Assembly: GCA_005884195.1 (NCBI GenBank)
Contig: VBBP01000048.1
Location: forward strand, 1 to 50,107
Direction: 5' to 3'
Length of the DNA: 50,107 nt
Source of the DNA: Candidatus Bathyarchaeota archaeon
Lineage (GTDB): Archaea; Thermoproteota; Bathyarchaeia; 40CM-2-53-6
Positions 1 to 9,366 of the stretch are shown piece by piece (within the stretch, counting starts at the first letter, position 1; each line of letters opens with the position of its first letter). Both the position numbers and the translations under genes were made by a program. The notes under the pieces were generated by a model. That model did not search any database. It had not been told where the DNA came from and saw only the letters and a list, made by a program, of their open reading frames with translations.

Positions 1-2
1 CA

Positions 3-590
3 TTGAAGAAGCAGTTGGACCCCGCGGACGCTGTCCTCAAAGACATCGAGGCGATTGGACAACGTTCCTTCATCCCATCTATTGGCCCCGTCAAGGGAAA
101 GATTCTCGCGGAAATCGTGAAGAAGACTCGGCCGAAACGAATTCTGGAGGTCGGAGCTCTTTATGGGTATTCTGCCATACTTATGGCCAAGAACTCGCCC
201 TCTGGAGTCGAGATCATATCAGTCGAGAAGAGCCCGGAACATGTGCGCGTGACCACGAAGAACATCAAGCGGGCAAACATGGAAGAGAGGATCAAGATGA
301 TAGAAGGAGATGGGACAGCAGAATTGAGGAAGCTTTTGGGAACCTTCGATCTCGTCTTCTTGGACGCTGAGAAGACAGAATATCTGGCCTATCTGAAAGC
401 AGTCGAGAAAAATCTTCACAAGGGCAGCGTTATCGTCGCAGACAACGTGGGCATATTCAAGGATCAAATGCAAGACTATCTGGAATATGTCAGAAACAAG
501 GGTCCCTTTAAGAGCCGGACAATTGAAACTCTTCTAGAATTCTCGGACACTACCAAAGACGCTATGGAGATAAGCGAGAAACTAGAATAG
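3..590 (+). CDS. SAM-dependent O-methyltransferase (COG4122/catechol-OMT-like), possibly cut by window edge
   Basis: A 195-residue class I Rossmann methyltransferase that would transfer a methyl group from S-adenosylmethionine to a hydroxyl on a small molecule; the substrate cannot be told from sequence. SAM motif I is visible as ILEVGALYGYSAI (about residues 46-58), followed by the acidic strand-2 region IISVEKS and the metal-site-like LDAEKTEYLAYL (about 120). This order matches the O-methyltransferase 3 family, whose members are about 200-220 residues. The reading frame begins with a TTG only two bases into the window, so the true start could lie upstream. The next gene is on the opposite strand, so this is probably a transcription-unit end. 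Family is clear; the specific reaction is not. Confidence 0.8.
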   Translation: MKKQLDPADAVLKDIEAIGQRSFIPSIGPVKGKILAEIVKKTRPKRILEVGALYGYSAILMAKNSPSGVEIISVEKSPEHVRVTTKNIKRANMEERIKMIEGDGTAELRKLLGTFDLVFLDAEKTEYLAYLKAVEKNLHKGSVIVADNVGIFKDQMQDYLEYVRNKGPFKSRTIETLLEFSDTTKDAMEISEKLE

Positions 591-812
591 TCTAGCATGG
601 AACTAGGAGCGTGAAGAGCTAACGGGATTTGTCTTCTCGTTCAGCTGGGCGCTATTCCTGGTATATGAAAAAGTGACCTTGCGGATGCCATGGCCCCTCA
701 AGCATTTTCTGCTCGGACAGTTCCCCGGCGAGTTTGAGGCACAACGTCAAGTTATGAGACTGAGAAGCAACAAAGTGCTGGTTTGAACGAGTTGGGCGTC
801 CGCGGAGAACTT

Positions 813-1400
813 CTAGAATCGTTCTGAGTCTCGGAGGACGTTGCAGTATCCGGAGACGAACCTGCCTATCTCTCCGGTAACAGGGTCGTAGCTGTGTCGT
901 TCCGCGTGGCCGATATCACGGCCGTAGACGTGGATGCTCGTTGTTGGTTTTCCTGAAATATTGTCGACTCTGTGGATTCCACGGTGGCCTAGAACTGTTA
1001 CGTGTCCTTTGGTGTTGATCTTCTCACTTACTTTCTCGATTTTCGCAATCTTGGGATTTGATCCGTCATCGGTTCTACGGAATAGTGCTTCCCGCTCTTC
1101 GCCATCATAGACTCCGATAAGCGCCCATGTTAGGTGGTCGTGGATTGGGGTTGTCTGGCCCGGATGCCAGACTCCTCCAATTATTGAAAACATCTCATCC
1201 CTTGGCATGTGGATGAGGTTCATTGCGAATCTGTCTTTTCTGGGGGTGAACGCCTCGGCTGAAACTGATCCGTTGCTCCTGATGAGCTTCTCGAGGAGCG
1301 GTTTGATTTGTCTTAGAACTTCTGACTCGTTTGGGTATTTCCGGACGATTGTGTCGACGTCCTTAGCGAATTGGCTGGTCGAGTAGTCCTCGGTTTGCAT
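813..1400 (-). CDS. Cysteine-dioxygenase-like cupin (type I CDO / COG5553)
   Basis: A 195-residue cupin metalloprotein. The iron-ligand pattern of thiol dioxygenases is visible: H87 and H89 in PIHDHLTWALIGVYDGEE, and a third His at about 143 (GIHRVDN) or 157 (SIHVYG). Cysteine dioxygenases use a mononuclear non-haem Fe(II) to oxidise cysteine or a related thiol to the sulfinic acid. Length fits the bacterial/archaeal family (about 190-210). The ATG at 1400-1398 is the only good start. It is divergent from the M24 peptidase at 1480, leaving about 80 bp for both promoters. It could act on 3-mercaptopropionate or another thiol rather than cysteine. Confidence 0.75.
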   Translation of the reverse strand: MQTEDYSTSQFAKDVDTIVRKYPNESEVLRQIKPLLEKLIRSNGSVSAEAFTPRKDRFAMNLIHMPRDEMFSIIGGVWHPGQTTPIHDHLTWALIGVYDGEEREALFRRTDDGSNPKIAKIEKVSEKINTKGHVTVLGHRGIHRVDNISGKPTTSIHVYGRDIGHAERHSYDPVTGEIGRFVSGYCNVLRDSERF

Positions 1401-1479
1401 CGTGTCGAATTCAGGAGTCCAGTACTAATAGCCTTGGCGTTCGGTCGAGCTTGACTCCGCGGTACGGAGCTACCATGGG

Positions 1480-2751
1480 TTGGAGCTTTATCCTCCAGGT
1501 GACACGTGCAAAGCCGTCGGAACAGAAAGCAATAAGTCGACTCTCGTGGGCGGATTGTCCGTGAAGCTCGACAAAATCCCCCTCAAGATGGAATTTCTCA
1601 GGAAGAAGCTGAAATGGATTCAGCAGACTATGAAGGAACAGGGAATAGACCTCTGGATTACATTCACGCGGGAGGGGAACGAGGATCCACTAGCTCAGGA
1701 TCTAAGGTTTAGCGATCTCACATGGAGGTCCGCTGCGATAATCGGTCAAGATGGAACGCGGACCGCTGTTGTCGGAAGCCTGGAGGTTGACACGATCAAG
1801 CAAGCAAAGTTCTACGACGAGGTTGTCGGATACGCAAGCGAGGGCGCCGCTCCCAAGCTGAAACAGATAATCGGAAAAAGGAAGCCGAAGAGCATCGCCG
1901 TCAACTCAAGTTACGACGAAGGCGCTGCAGATGGTATAACGAGCGGCATGGAAGCATATCTCAAACGAGCATTGAAGGGATATTCCAAACGGTTCGTGTC
2001 AGGAGAAGACTTGGCTATTGCGTTGCGCGCGAGGCTTGTCCCAGAGGAAGTCGAACTGGTGAAGAAAGCGATAGTCGAGTGCGAGAAGATCTATGACGAG
2101 GTCGAGAGTGCTATCAGACCCGGCAAGAAGGACAGGTACGTACACGAGTTCGCCCATAAACTTCTTGCCCAAAGGGGTCTATCGACCGCCTGGGCTTTTG
2201 ACCGTTGTCCATCTGTGAACGTTGGCGGCGATCCCATGGGCCACATAGGCTATCACAACACTACTATTCGGAACGGCGATTTCGTCAAACTCGACTTCGG
2301 AGTCAACTATGAAGGCTACTGTAGTGACATCCAGCGAGTCTATTTCGTTGGGCCCGGAAATATCCCTAGCTCGGTGAAGCGCATGTTCGAGACGGCTAGA
2401 GCTGCAAACGATGCCGCTCTCGCAACCCTGAAGCCAGGGACTGTAGGTTACAAGGTCGATAGTGCCGGCAGAAAACTAATCGTCAAGAAAGGCTACCCGG
2501 AGTACAAGCATGCTCTGGGACACGTATTGGGCCGGAGTACCCATGAGATCGGGCCGCTACTCGGTCCAAGGTGGCCGAACAGGTACGGTAAACAGGTGGA
2601 GAAACCGGTTCAGAAGGACATTGTCTTTACGATCGAACCTTCAGTCACAAGCAAGCTTGGAACATGCAATCTGGAACAGGATGTCCTGGTCACGGCGAGC
2701 GGCTACCGACAACTATCTAAGCCACAGGAAGACATAATCAGGGTAGGATAA
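1480..2751 (+). CDS. Peptidase M24 family (Xaa-Pro aminopeptidase-like)
   Basis: A pita-bread-fold metallopeptidase expected to remove N-terminal residues, typically before proline, from peptides in the cytoplasm. All five dinuclear-metal ligands of M24 are visible, counted from the TTG at 1480: D272 (KLDFGV), D283 (CSDIQR), H348 (LGHVLG), E386 (FTIEPS) and E399 (NLEQDV). The N-terminal creatinase-type domain covers about residues 37-190. The first ~30 residues look unlike the family, so GTG at 1561 or ATG at 1588 (MEFLRKKLKWIQQ) is a more likely start. The small zinc-ribbon ORF follows after 21 bp and may be cotranscribed. Confidence 0.85.
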   Translation: MELYPPGDTCKAVGTESNKSTLVGGLSVKLDKIPLKMEFLRKKLKWIQQTMKEQGIDLWITFTREGNEDPLAQDLRFSDLTWRSAAIIGQDGTRTAVVGSLEVDTIKQAKFYDEVVGYASEGAAPKLKQIIGKRKPKSIAVNSSYDEGAADGITSGMEAYLKRALKGYSKRFVSGEDLAIALRARLVPEEVELVKKAIVECEKIYDEVESAIRPGKKDRYVHEFAHKLLAQRGLSTAWAFDRCPSVNVGGDPMGHIGYHNTTIRNGDFVKLDFGVNYEGYCSDIQRVYFVGPGNIPSSVKRMFETARAANDAALATLKPGTVGYKVDSAGRKLIVKKGYPEYKHALGHVLGRSTHEIGPLLGPRWPNRYGKQVEKPVQKDIVFTIEPSVTSKLGTCNLEQDVLVTASGYRQLSKPQEDIIRVG

Positions 2752-2772
2752 CACTCGGAACCGACCAGTACA

Positions 2773-2937
2773 TTGGAGCAGACAACCCACACGTGTCCCG
2801 TCTGCGGCACCACGGGTCCTTGCAGCCGTTCATCTGGAGAAACGGACGAGTTTAGGTATCACAACTGTCACGTTTGCGGGTCGACTTGGAAGGAGCAGAA
2901 AGTCCTGTCCACCGCGAAATCGGAAATGAAGAGCTAG
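2773..2937 (+). CDS. Small zinc-ribbon protein (54 aa)
   Basis: A 54-residue ORF from TTG. It has two CxxC knuckles, TCPVCG near residue 8 and NCHVCGSTW near residue 33, the spacing of a zinc ribbon. The aromatic residue after the second knuckle is typical of rubredoxin-like ribbons. It starts 21 bp after the M24 peptidase stop, so it is probably in the same transcript. No function is implied beyond zinc binding. The start is not confirmed by a clear ribosome-binding site. The regular CxxC pairs make chance unlikely. Confidence 0.5.
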   Translation: MEQTTHTCPVCGTTGPCSRSSGETDEFRYHNCHVCGSTWKEQKVLSTAKSEMKS

Positions 2938-3668
2938 ACTCTCATGCTATCTGCACTCCAGTGGTGCTTTCTAAGTCTGGTTCGGGTCTGCTACCGCCGT
3001 GGGCGGAATGGCCCTTAGCGTGGGGGAAGAGATGCTTGGCAAGACTTGTACGTGTGCCCTGCAGACAATGAGATCAGGCTTGTAAAGACCCAGAAGAAAG
3101 GAACCCCCTGAGCGGCGATATTCGTAATCTTGTAGGTTCAGATGCCTTGGACCCCAACACCCGTTTCCGTAATCGTCGTTATTGGAGGCGTGGTGAGGAA
3201 GATGAATAGAAGGAAGAGGGTACTGGCAAAGTCTACGATTGAGACGAGGCTCATCAACGACTCGACGATTCTCTCGAACCTTACCCGGAAGCCCATGGCA
3301 GAGCCCGCTTCGGGCCGTCCGAGACACAATCGAGTCATTACCAAGCAGGGTAGCTAGATGCACACATCCATCGATATCCTTGGACACGTTCGACGCTAGT
3401 GCCGATTTGAAAGGACTAGACAGCACAATCTTTTTCCAAACGTATCTTTTCTCGTAACTTTTGTTCTTACCTAGCTTTTCTTTTCTGTAACTATTTTTTT
3501 CTGATAACTCTTATGCGACCCTTGGGGTGGTTTTTTTCCCGCGCCCCGCCCTTCGTGAAACGCCGAGTTTCCCACGTTCACCGGCTCATCCCAGTTCCTC
3601 CTTCCTTCGTGAAAACCGCCGATTCTAACAATCCGCGATTCAACCGGTCACTGTGCTGTGTGATCCGC
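2938..3668. other. 731-bp region without a supportable gene
   Basis: Short frames on both strands overlap one another here and none has family-like sequence. Near 3038-3112 the plus strand reads LYVCPADNEIRLVKTQKKG followed by a stop, with a stop about 15 codons upstream and no clear start; this may be the tail of a decayed small gene. Near 3138-3300 the minus strand can encode a roughly 50-residue peptide with one hydrophobic segment. The T-rich stretch at about 3430-3540, just left of a minus-strand gene end, could serve as its downstream spacer. Confidence 0.4.
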
Positions 3669-4778
3669 TTATTCGCGGCCCTTAAGCGCTCGAAGGGCGT
3701 TCAGGGTCACCCAGGGATTGGCCTTGCCCACCTCGCCCAAGCTTGCGTAAATGCTCGGAACCTCCACTACTTTTCCAGTGCTCTTGTACACGTTGGAGCG
3801 GTCAATGCCCTCCTCCTGCACGGAGCGCCATTGTCCCGTTTTCGCGTCCTTCACGAAATTCCGTCGCAGCGATCGAATGTATGTGGCTTCCATCGGCCAA
3901 GTCCCATCCGGCAACCGTTTCGACAACAACAACTCCCCGGCATCTTTGGTCCTCTCTTCTCGACCAAAACCAAGCGCTGTCACAACTCGCAATCCATGGA
4001 GAATGTCATAGAAGTAGAATAGAGGGAAATGCAATTCGGTCCATTCCGGCCGAATCACCTTGCCAGATTTATCGCTCTTGAATAGGCGGTGCATAAGCAT
4101 GAATTCCACGCCTCTTTCCACCGCTTCCCGCCCGCCGTGCGGCCACTTCTGAGGATCGAGAGAAGAAAACGCCCACAACGGCTCGATCGTCGACATGAAC
4201 GAGCTATGATGAACCGTCTTACCGTCACGTCCCTCCGTGTCGCAGTTCCATCCACCATCATCACGCTGATGCTTCACAAGCCATTCAAACATCTCGCGCA
4301 CTCGAGGATCATTCTCAAACCCGAACTCAGCGAGCGTCCGTGCCATGTTGCCCGTTACACAGGGCTCCCAGACTAAACGCCATCCTCGCAAATCCTCGTC
4401 CGGATACTTCGGCGGGGGCCAAGAACGATCCTGCCCATCCATGACCCGCAGAAAATACTCGCTGCCTTTCTTTATCGAGGGATTCGTCCCTGGGACACCC
4501 ATTTCAGCCAACAACATCAGAGCCCAAACAGTCGCCCTCCATTTAGGCCAGTACACATCTTCCGCATCGCCCCAGTAACCTGCTGGGTGTTGCTCGCTCA
4601 AGTATTCGGCAACGGGACCCCAAGAAGCGATCCCATTCAACGCTGCTACAACATCGGTATCTGTCTTGGATCTTCCGAGAACATCCTTGAGCGCCCAGTA
4701 TCGAACGCTCGGATTCTCATTCTTTGACAGCCAGGCGACAGCCTGATCCCACTTTGCGACCTCGACAGTACTCGACAA
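3669..4778 (-). CDS. Terpenoid-cyclase/prenyltransferase-fold (alpha/alpha toroid) protein
   Basis: A 369-residue protein with repeated helical-hairpin motifs of the terpenoid-cyclase toroid, such as HPAGYWGD (near 64), KHQRDDGGWNCD (near 167) and LPDGTWPME (near 290). These resemble the QW-type repeats of squalene cyclases and prenyltransferase beta subunits. I see no DxDD catalytic motif, and the protein is about half the length of a squalene-hopene cyclase. It may be a scaffold or an uncharacterised enzyme; homologues are widespread and unassigned. ATG at 4778 is the natural start. It is transcribed in the same direction as the PfkB gene 110 bp upstream and could share its transcript. Confidence 0.65.
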   Translation of the reverse strand: MSSTVEVAKWDQAVAWLSKNENPSVRYWALKDVLGRSKTDTDVVAALNGIASWGPVAEYLSEQHPAGYWGDAEDVYWPKWRATVWALMLLAEMGVPGTNPSIKKGSEYFLRVMDGQDRSWPPPKYPDEDLRGWRLVWEPCVTGNMARTLAEFGFENDPRVREMFEWLVKHQRDDGGWNCDTEGRDGKTVHHSSFMSTIEPLWAFSSLDPQKWPHGGREAVERGVEFMLMHRLFKSDKSGKVIRPEWTELHFPLFYFYDILHGLRVVTALGFGREERTKDAGELLLSKRLPDGTWPMEATYIRSLRRNFVKDAKTGQWRSVQEEGIDRSNVYKSTGKVVEVPSIYASLGEVGKANPWVTLNALRALKGRE

Positions 4779-4887
4779 CGCATCGATACTCCGTTAGGGG
4801 GCGATCGCCATTCTGCCAATTAAAGTGAACCCTACAGACTCTTATTGGAACTAAACATATGATCAGAACCGTCTATTGAGATGGAAG

Positions 4888-5835
4888 CTAGGCCGGATAT
4901 TTCTGGTAGAACTCTTCAAGCTCTTTCCGGGTCGGGCTTCCTCTAGTCTCCGGCCTACCCGCCTTCAGGGCTGCTGCCATGTTCCCACGCTTAAGCGCCT
5001 CGATGTCAGCGAGGCCTAGGACCTTGTAGGCTGCAAAGGCTCCGACGAACGCGTCGCCGCAACCGGTCGTGTTGACGATCTTCCGTCCCATTTTTGCTTG
5101 GTCGACGCTTTTCATCTTCAACTGTTTTCCCTTATCATAAAACGCGAACCCCTTGCCTCCCAAAGTGACGATAACCCTCATTTTCGGCGCAACCTTGTTG
5201 AATGCAGCGACAGATTCTGCAAGACTGCGTGTACCGGAAAACGCCAGCGCTTCATGCTCGTTCAATACCAGATAGTCCAAACCCTCCATTTCTCCTGTGA
5301 AGTCTTTCATTCCGAATCTTGTCAAGACGCCTGGATGCCAGAGGACGGATCGTCGGAGGCGGTGTCCTTCCGAGAGGATTCTCCCGGCGACGTGTCGTGG
5401 TGGATCTATGACGACCATCATTCGGCAATTACCGAAAAGATTCTGAACCTCCGGGAGCATAATGTGGTCCCGCTTCAGCCCAGCATTGGCCCCGAAGTGC
5501 GTCTCAATGTTGTTTCTTCCCTTCTCGTCAACTGTAATGTACGCCTGTCCCGACTCAAGTTTGATCAACGTTTGGACTGCAGATGTGTCCACCCCGTCTT
5601 GTTTGAGAATTGACAACTGTTTCTTACCGATCTCATCCTTCCCGACACAGGCCAGCAAGGCCACTTTTCTCTGGCCAAGGATTCGAGATGCTGCAACCGA
5701 AACATTCCCGCCTTTTCCTCCTGGGACTCGGTCGACCTTCTCTACGACTACTTCTTCTCCGGGTCGGGGAAGTCGTTTGACGAAGAGGTTGACGTCCCAG
5801 TTGAGGGCTCCCGTAACGACGAGGTCCGGCGGCAA
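4888..5835 (-). CDS. PfkB-family sugar/nucleoside kinase
   Basis: A 315-residue ribokinase-fold kinase. PfkB signature 1 is VPGGKGGNVSVAAS (about 37-50). Signature 2 is NTTGCGDAFVG (255-265), holding the catalytic-base Asp (D261) and the anion hole. It would phosphorylate a ribose-like sugar or a nucleoside with ATP. It lies 62 bp downstream of PRPP synthetase in the same orientation, so a role in supplying or salvaging ribose phosphate is an attractive inference. The substrate (ribose, adenosine, inosine/cytidine or a ketose) cannot be decided. The start is TTG at 5835. The first residue of signature 2 is Asn where many members have Asp. Confidence 0.85.
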   Translation of the reverse strand: MPPDLVVTGALNWDVNLFVKRLPRPGEEVVVEKVDRVPGGKGGNVSVAASRILGQRKVALLACVGKDEIGKKQLSILKQDGVDTSAVQTLIKLESGQAYITVDEKGRNNIETHFGANAGLKRDHIMLPEVQNLFGNCRMMVVIDPPRHVAGRILSEGHRLRRSVLWHPGVLTRFGMKDFTGEMEGLDYLVLNEHEALAFSGTRSLAESVAAFNKVAPKMRVIVTLGGKGFAFYDKGKQLKMKSVDQAKMGRKIVNTTGCGDAFVGAFAAYKVLGLADIEALKRGNMAAALKAGRPETRGSPTRKELEEFYQKYPA

Positions 5836-5897
5836 ACTACGACTTTCTCCAAGTCAAAGTGGACAGTGCCACCGTCATCGTGTTGGAAACGTGCTTT

Positions 5898-6794
5898 TTA
5901 GCTCTTCAACGCGGCGGCGATGACAGGCGCGACCGACACCTTGCTTATCGGGCTCGGCATCGTATCGGTGCCGATCACTTTCACCGCTCCAGCTTTCTTG
6001 ATCCGGTCCAGCGCACCGTCTGCGAGAACAGGGTGGGTACAGAGCACGAAGACGCGTCTCGCTCCTTTTTTCTTACAAGCCTTCGCCGCCTCCGCTATAG
6101 TTCCACCCGTGCTGATGATGTCGTCAGCGAAGATTGCGTCTCGGCCTTTCAACTCCACATTTCCCGTATCAACTTCGACCTTTGAAGCAGTCATGCCCTC
6201 TTTTCGAACTCGTACTTTCCGAAACGCCGTATGCTCAGCGTCCAGCTCCTTCGCCACGACCGCAGCCCATTGGCCAGCCTCCTCATCGGGCCCGATCACG
6301 ATAGGGTTGTGTGGTTTGAAATGATTTCGTGCGTACTTTCCCAGTTCATGCATTGCGGTGAGGTTGCGGGCCGGGATCTTGAAGACCTTCGCAACATCTC
6401 CCAGCCTGTGAAGGTGGCAGTCAATTGTAAGGAACGATGTTGTTCCCGCAGCTTCTAGAAGCCTAGCTACCGATGCGGAGCTGACTGCTTCCCCCGGATA
6501 GAATCGAGAGTCTTGCCGAGCGTAGGCGAGGTATGGGGCTACGACCGTGATAGAGTGGGCCCCCATGTCTCTGAGCGTATCGATCAACAGGAGAAGTTCG
6601 AATATGTACTCATCAGGTGTCCGATAGAGAGACTGAACCGCTACGACGTCCTGATCCTTGACGTCACCATGAATTCGGAGATATTTTTCGCCGTCCGGAA
6701 AACGTTTGATTTCCAACTGCCCAGCTTCTTGGCCGAGTTCCTTTGCGACTTTCTCCGCGAGTGAACCGCTCGCGGAGCCGCCTAGTATGAGCAT
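5898..6794 (-). CDS. prs: Ribose-phosphate pyrophosphokinase (PRPP synthetase)
   Basis: Makes PRPP from ribose 5-phosphate and ATP for nucleotide, histidine and cofactor synthesis. Visible signatures include FPDGEKYLRI (about 32-41), the ATP-site APYLAYARQDSRF (about 87-99), DCHLHR (about 125-130), and the PRPP-binding loop ADDIISTGGT near 215-228. Length 298 is close to archaeal Prs (about 280-300). ATG at 6794 has no obvious ribosome-binding site. A TATA-like box lies about 30 bp upstream, suggesting a leaderless transcript. It appears to be the first gene of a unit with the PfkB kinase. Confidence 0.92.
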   Translation of the reverse strand: MLILGGSASGSLAEKVAKELGQEAGQLEIKRFPDGEKYLRIHGDVKDQDVVAVQSLYRTPDEYIFELLLLIDTLRDMGAHSITVVAPYLAYARQDSRFYPGEAVSSASVARLLEAAGTTSFLTIDCHLHRLGDVAKVFKIPARNLTAMHELGKYARNHFKPHNPIVIGPDEEAGQWAAVVAKELDAEHTAFRKVRVRKEGMTASKVEVDTGNVELKGRDAIFADDIISTGGTIAEAAKACKKKGARRVFVLCTHPVLADGALDRIKKAGAVKVIGTDTMPSPISKVSVAPVIAAALKS

Positions 6795-6822
6795 GGGAGA
6801 ACGAGACCGCCCGTGCGGTGCT

Positions 6823-6832
6823 AATAAAAGTG
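6823..6832 (-). promoter_or_regulatory. Putative TATA box for prs
   Basis: The minus strand reads CACTTTTATTAG here, an archaeal TATA-like element 29-38 bp before the prs ATG. Transcription would then start at or just before the start codon. A short inverted repeat (GTGAG...CTCAC, 6830-6850) overlaps the upstream side. Confidence 0.4.
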
Positions 6833-6882
6833 AGGGCTTAGGCCACTCACATTATGACAACTGATCAACTAGTCCCTTCCAG

Positions 6883-7533
6883 ATGTCTCTACTAGGAAGA
6901 GCAGGCCTGGACCTAAGGTCCTGGGTCAAGAGCCTGCGGGCCGCAGGACGAATAGTCCTAGCTTGTATCATAGGATTCGCCGTTGCGTTGCTTGGTCTGC
7001 GGATACTCGGAACATCTGCAGACACGTACCTCTCTATTGCCCTCTACAATCTCATATCCGGCAATACCCTTGTACCTCTAATCTATGGAATAGCGACAGT
7101 GGGTGATCTCATCTGGGTCCCACTGGTTTTCTGGCTCTATGTCTTCCGCAAAGACAGCAATGAATGGACCAGTTCGCTGATACTGGCCGTGGCGATTGTT
7201 ACAGCAATGGCTCTGACGGATCTGTTGAAAGCCGCTTTCAACCTTCCAAGACCATTCCAGATACCTTCACTCGGAATATCTGCGCGCGGTGAAATTCCTA
7301 CCAATCCTGGATTCCCTTCAGGACATACGACAAACGCCTTTACGGTCGCCACCGTGATATGGTCTAGGTACGCAGCCTGGCGTATTCCCTTCATCGTCCT
7401 CGCGATCTGTACAGGGGTCTCGATGGTAATCTTGGGATTGCACTTCCCAAGTGACGTTCTCGGCGGAGTTTTTCTGGGAATATTCTGCGGGACGTTCGTT
7501 CTGGGCCTGGCGAAACTCCGGTCGAGCAAATGA
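6883..7533 (+). CDS. PAP2-family membrane phosphatase
   Basis: A 216-residue integral membrane phosphatase with about six hydrophobic segments. The three PAP2 motifs are in order: K116...RP123 (KAAFNLPRP), PSGHT at 145-149 and H187...D191 (LHFPSDVLGG). The Ser-Arg that usually opens motif 3 is not conserved. Relatives dephosphorylate polyprenyl or isoprenoid diphosphates or phosphatidate at the membrane, so recycling of a dolichol-type carrier is a reasonable inference. ATG at 6883 gives an N-terminal helix. It is divergent from prs, and the KaiC-like ATPase follows after 32 bp, possibly cotranscribed. Confidence 0.85.
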   Translation: MSLLGRAGLDLRSWVKSLRAAGRIVLACIIGFAVALLGLRILGTSADTYLSIALYNLISGNTLVPLIYGIATVGDLIWVPLVFWLYVFRKDSNEWTSSLILAVAIVTAMALTDLLKAAFNLPRPFQIPSLGISARGEIPTNPGFPSGHTTNAFTVATVIWSRYAAWRIPFIVLAICTGVSMVILGLHFPSDVLGGVFLGIFCGTFVLGLAKLRSSK

Positions 7534-7565
7534 TACTGTCACTTTAGGATACAGGTCCAGGTTAC

Positions 7566-8390
7566 ATGGCCCCTTTCGAACTAGAGCACTTGTCTGGTGG
7601 ACAGGGAAATCAGCCACCTTTGAAACCGTCCCCAGTTGATCATAGAATAGAGGCAGTGCAGCCAACGGGCATCCCTATTCTTGACAAGGTCAGCGGAGGA
7701 GGTTTCCCTCGGCCGTCCAGTGTTGCGTTGATGGGCCCGATTGGAAGCGGCAAATCGGCTCTCGTCCGGGAACTAGTGGCGAATTTCCTTCGTCAAGGGT
7801 GCCAGCTCCTCTACTACTGCATAGATGATCCCGCTGAGGTGGTTAAGCTAGGTCTCGAGGACCATCACATCGCGGTAACGAGGATCGAAGGCGAAGGTCG
7901 TCTCGAATTTGTCGACATGTTCTCGCTCGGAGCTCAGAAGCTAGCCGAGTCGCTTCCCAAAATGGACCCGGGTGACATCTTGGAAGAGACGTTGAAGTTT
8001 CAGGATCTCCTCGCCCTCGGCAGAAGCTTTGCGATGAAGCCAAGCGTCGGGCCCAAGGTAATCGTGATGGACTCCATCACACCATTTTTTCTTCTAGCGG
8101 AAGCAAGACGTGTCTACCAGTATGTTCAGGTGATGCGTTTTGCAACACAGATCGCGAGAGCAGTAACGATCTCGGTCCTACATACGGAGGTCGTAGATGT
8201 AAACGTGGAAAACGCGACCGCGAACCTGGCGGACGGCGTTATCGAGATGAGGAAACGACAGGGAGAGGTCTTGTTGAAGGGGGGCTCGTTGAAGGTCTTG
8301 AGAATCGGGCGTAACCCCACACCTTCACGAGGATACTTCTACCAGATCACGCAGCAGGGTATCGTGTTCTCTAACACACCTATGTTCTAA
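7566..8390 (+). CDS. KaiC/RadA-like RecA-fold ATPase
   Basis: A single-domain RecA-superfamily ATPase. Walker A is GPIGSGKS (57-64) and Walker B is KVIVMDS with D169. The sequence before the P-loop (PTGIPILDKVSGGGFP) is typical of KaiC-like and gas-vesicle GvpD-like ATPases. These archaeal proteins often act as signalling or sensory ATPases, and no partner can be identified here. The N-terminal ~28 residues are unlike the family, so initiation may be later. It follows the PAP2 gene by 32 bp. The DUF72 gene comes 53 bp downstream on the same strand. Confidence 0.8.
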   Translation: MAPFELEHLSGGQGNQPPLKPSPVDHRIEAVQPTGIPILDKVSGGGFPRPSSVALMGPIGSGKSALVRELVANFLRQGCQLLYYCIDDPAEVVKLGLEDHHIAVTRIEGEGRLEFVDMFSLGAQKLAESLPKMDPGDILEETLKFQDLLALGRSFAMKPSVGPKVIVMDSITPFFLLAEARRVYQYVQVMRFATQIARAVTISVLHTEVVDVNVENATANLADGVIEMRKRQGEVLLKGGSLKVLRIGRNPTPSRGYFYQITQQGIVFSNTPMF

Positions 8391-8443
8391 GTGTTGGCGG
8401 TCAAGAGTCTTTTAACAACCTCCTAGAGCATCGTCAGGACCCT

Positions 8444-9271
8444 TTGTCTTTTGATCCAAAGAAGCTGAGAATCGGGTGCAGCGGTTGGTCCTACCAGGAT
8501 TGGGTCGGCCCCTTCTATCCTAGAGACACAAAGCCTGCTGATTATCTTCGGATGTATTCACAAGTTTTCAATGCCGTCGAAATTGATTCGAGTTATTATC
8601 GGACGCCTTCTCCTTTCATGGTCGCCAATTGGAAACGTACGACCCCTGAGGGTTTCCTTTTCACCGCGAAATTTCCAAAGAAAATAACGCACGAGCTGAA
8701 ACTGCGAGACAGTCAGGCGCAACTAGAACGGTTTTACAAGGCAATGTCCGAGTTGAGAGAAAAACTCGGAGCATTGGTGATTCAGCTTCCGCCCTCGTTC
8801 AACTACAAGAAAGACAAGGAGGCTCTGGAGACATTTCTCGCACTAACTGACAAGAGCTATGTCCATGCTATTGAATTCCGCAATAAATCGTGGTTCAAGC
8901 CCGACATCTACGAGTTGCTGAAGAAAAACAAAGTCAGCCTAGTCTGGTCCGAGAACCAGTATGCTTCTGCTCCACCTGAGGCCACTTCTGATGTGGCGTA
9001 TTTGCGGATGGTTGGCGATCGTTCGATAACAAATTTTGGCGAGAAACAGAGGGACCAGGGGGAGACGATGCGGAAATGGTACACTGCTCTAGAGGAAAAG
9101 TCGAGTCTGTTCAAACAAGGCTTCATCTTCTTCAACAACCATTTCGCCGGTTTCGGGCCCGGGTCTGTGAACGAGTTCCGACGGCTCGCAGGACTCGCCG
9201 AACTTGACTGGAAAGAATTGTCCAAGGAACCCGGACCTTTACAAAGCAGCATGGCACAGTTCCAGAAATAA
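8444..9271 (+). CDS. DUF72 (YecE-like) TIM-barrel protein
   Basis: A 275-residue DUF72 protein recognised by its N-terminal signature RIGCSGWSYQDWVGPFYP (about 8-25), EIDSSYYRTPS (about 48-58), FTAKFPKKITHE, and the C-terminal FFNNHFAGFGPGS. DUF72 proteins adopt a TIM barrel, are widespread, and have no established biochemical role. Length fits the family (about 240-290). TTG at 8444 is the only start that retains the conserved beginning. No clear functional link to the neighbouring KaiC-like or PPOX genes is visible. Confidence 0.85.
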   Translation: MSFDPKKLRIGCSGWSYQDWVGPFYPRDTKPADYLRMYSQVFNAVEIDSSYYRTPSPFMVANWKRTTPEGFLFTAKFPKKITHELKLRDSQAQLERFYKAMSELREKLGALVIQLPPSFNYKKDKEALETFLALTDKSYVHAIEFRNKSWFKPDIYELLKKNKVSLVWSENQYASAPPEATSDVAYLRMVGDRSITNFGEKQRDQGETMRKWYTALEEKSSLFKQGFIFFNNHFAGFGPGSVNEFRRLAGLAELDWKELSKEPGPLQSSMAQFQK

Positions 9272-9366
9272 TTCAGACTTCCGTATCACAAACGTCTGCA
9301 AGCTTGGTGACAGCGAGACAGCCTTATACGAAGACGATGATGATCTCCTATCGAGAGTTGTGATTA

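Noticed and set aside
2971-3426. Long minus-strand frame of 151 codons
   Set aside because: Irregular composition, no family-like segments, and competing frames on both strands of similar quality.
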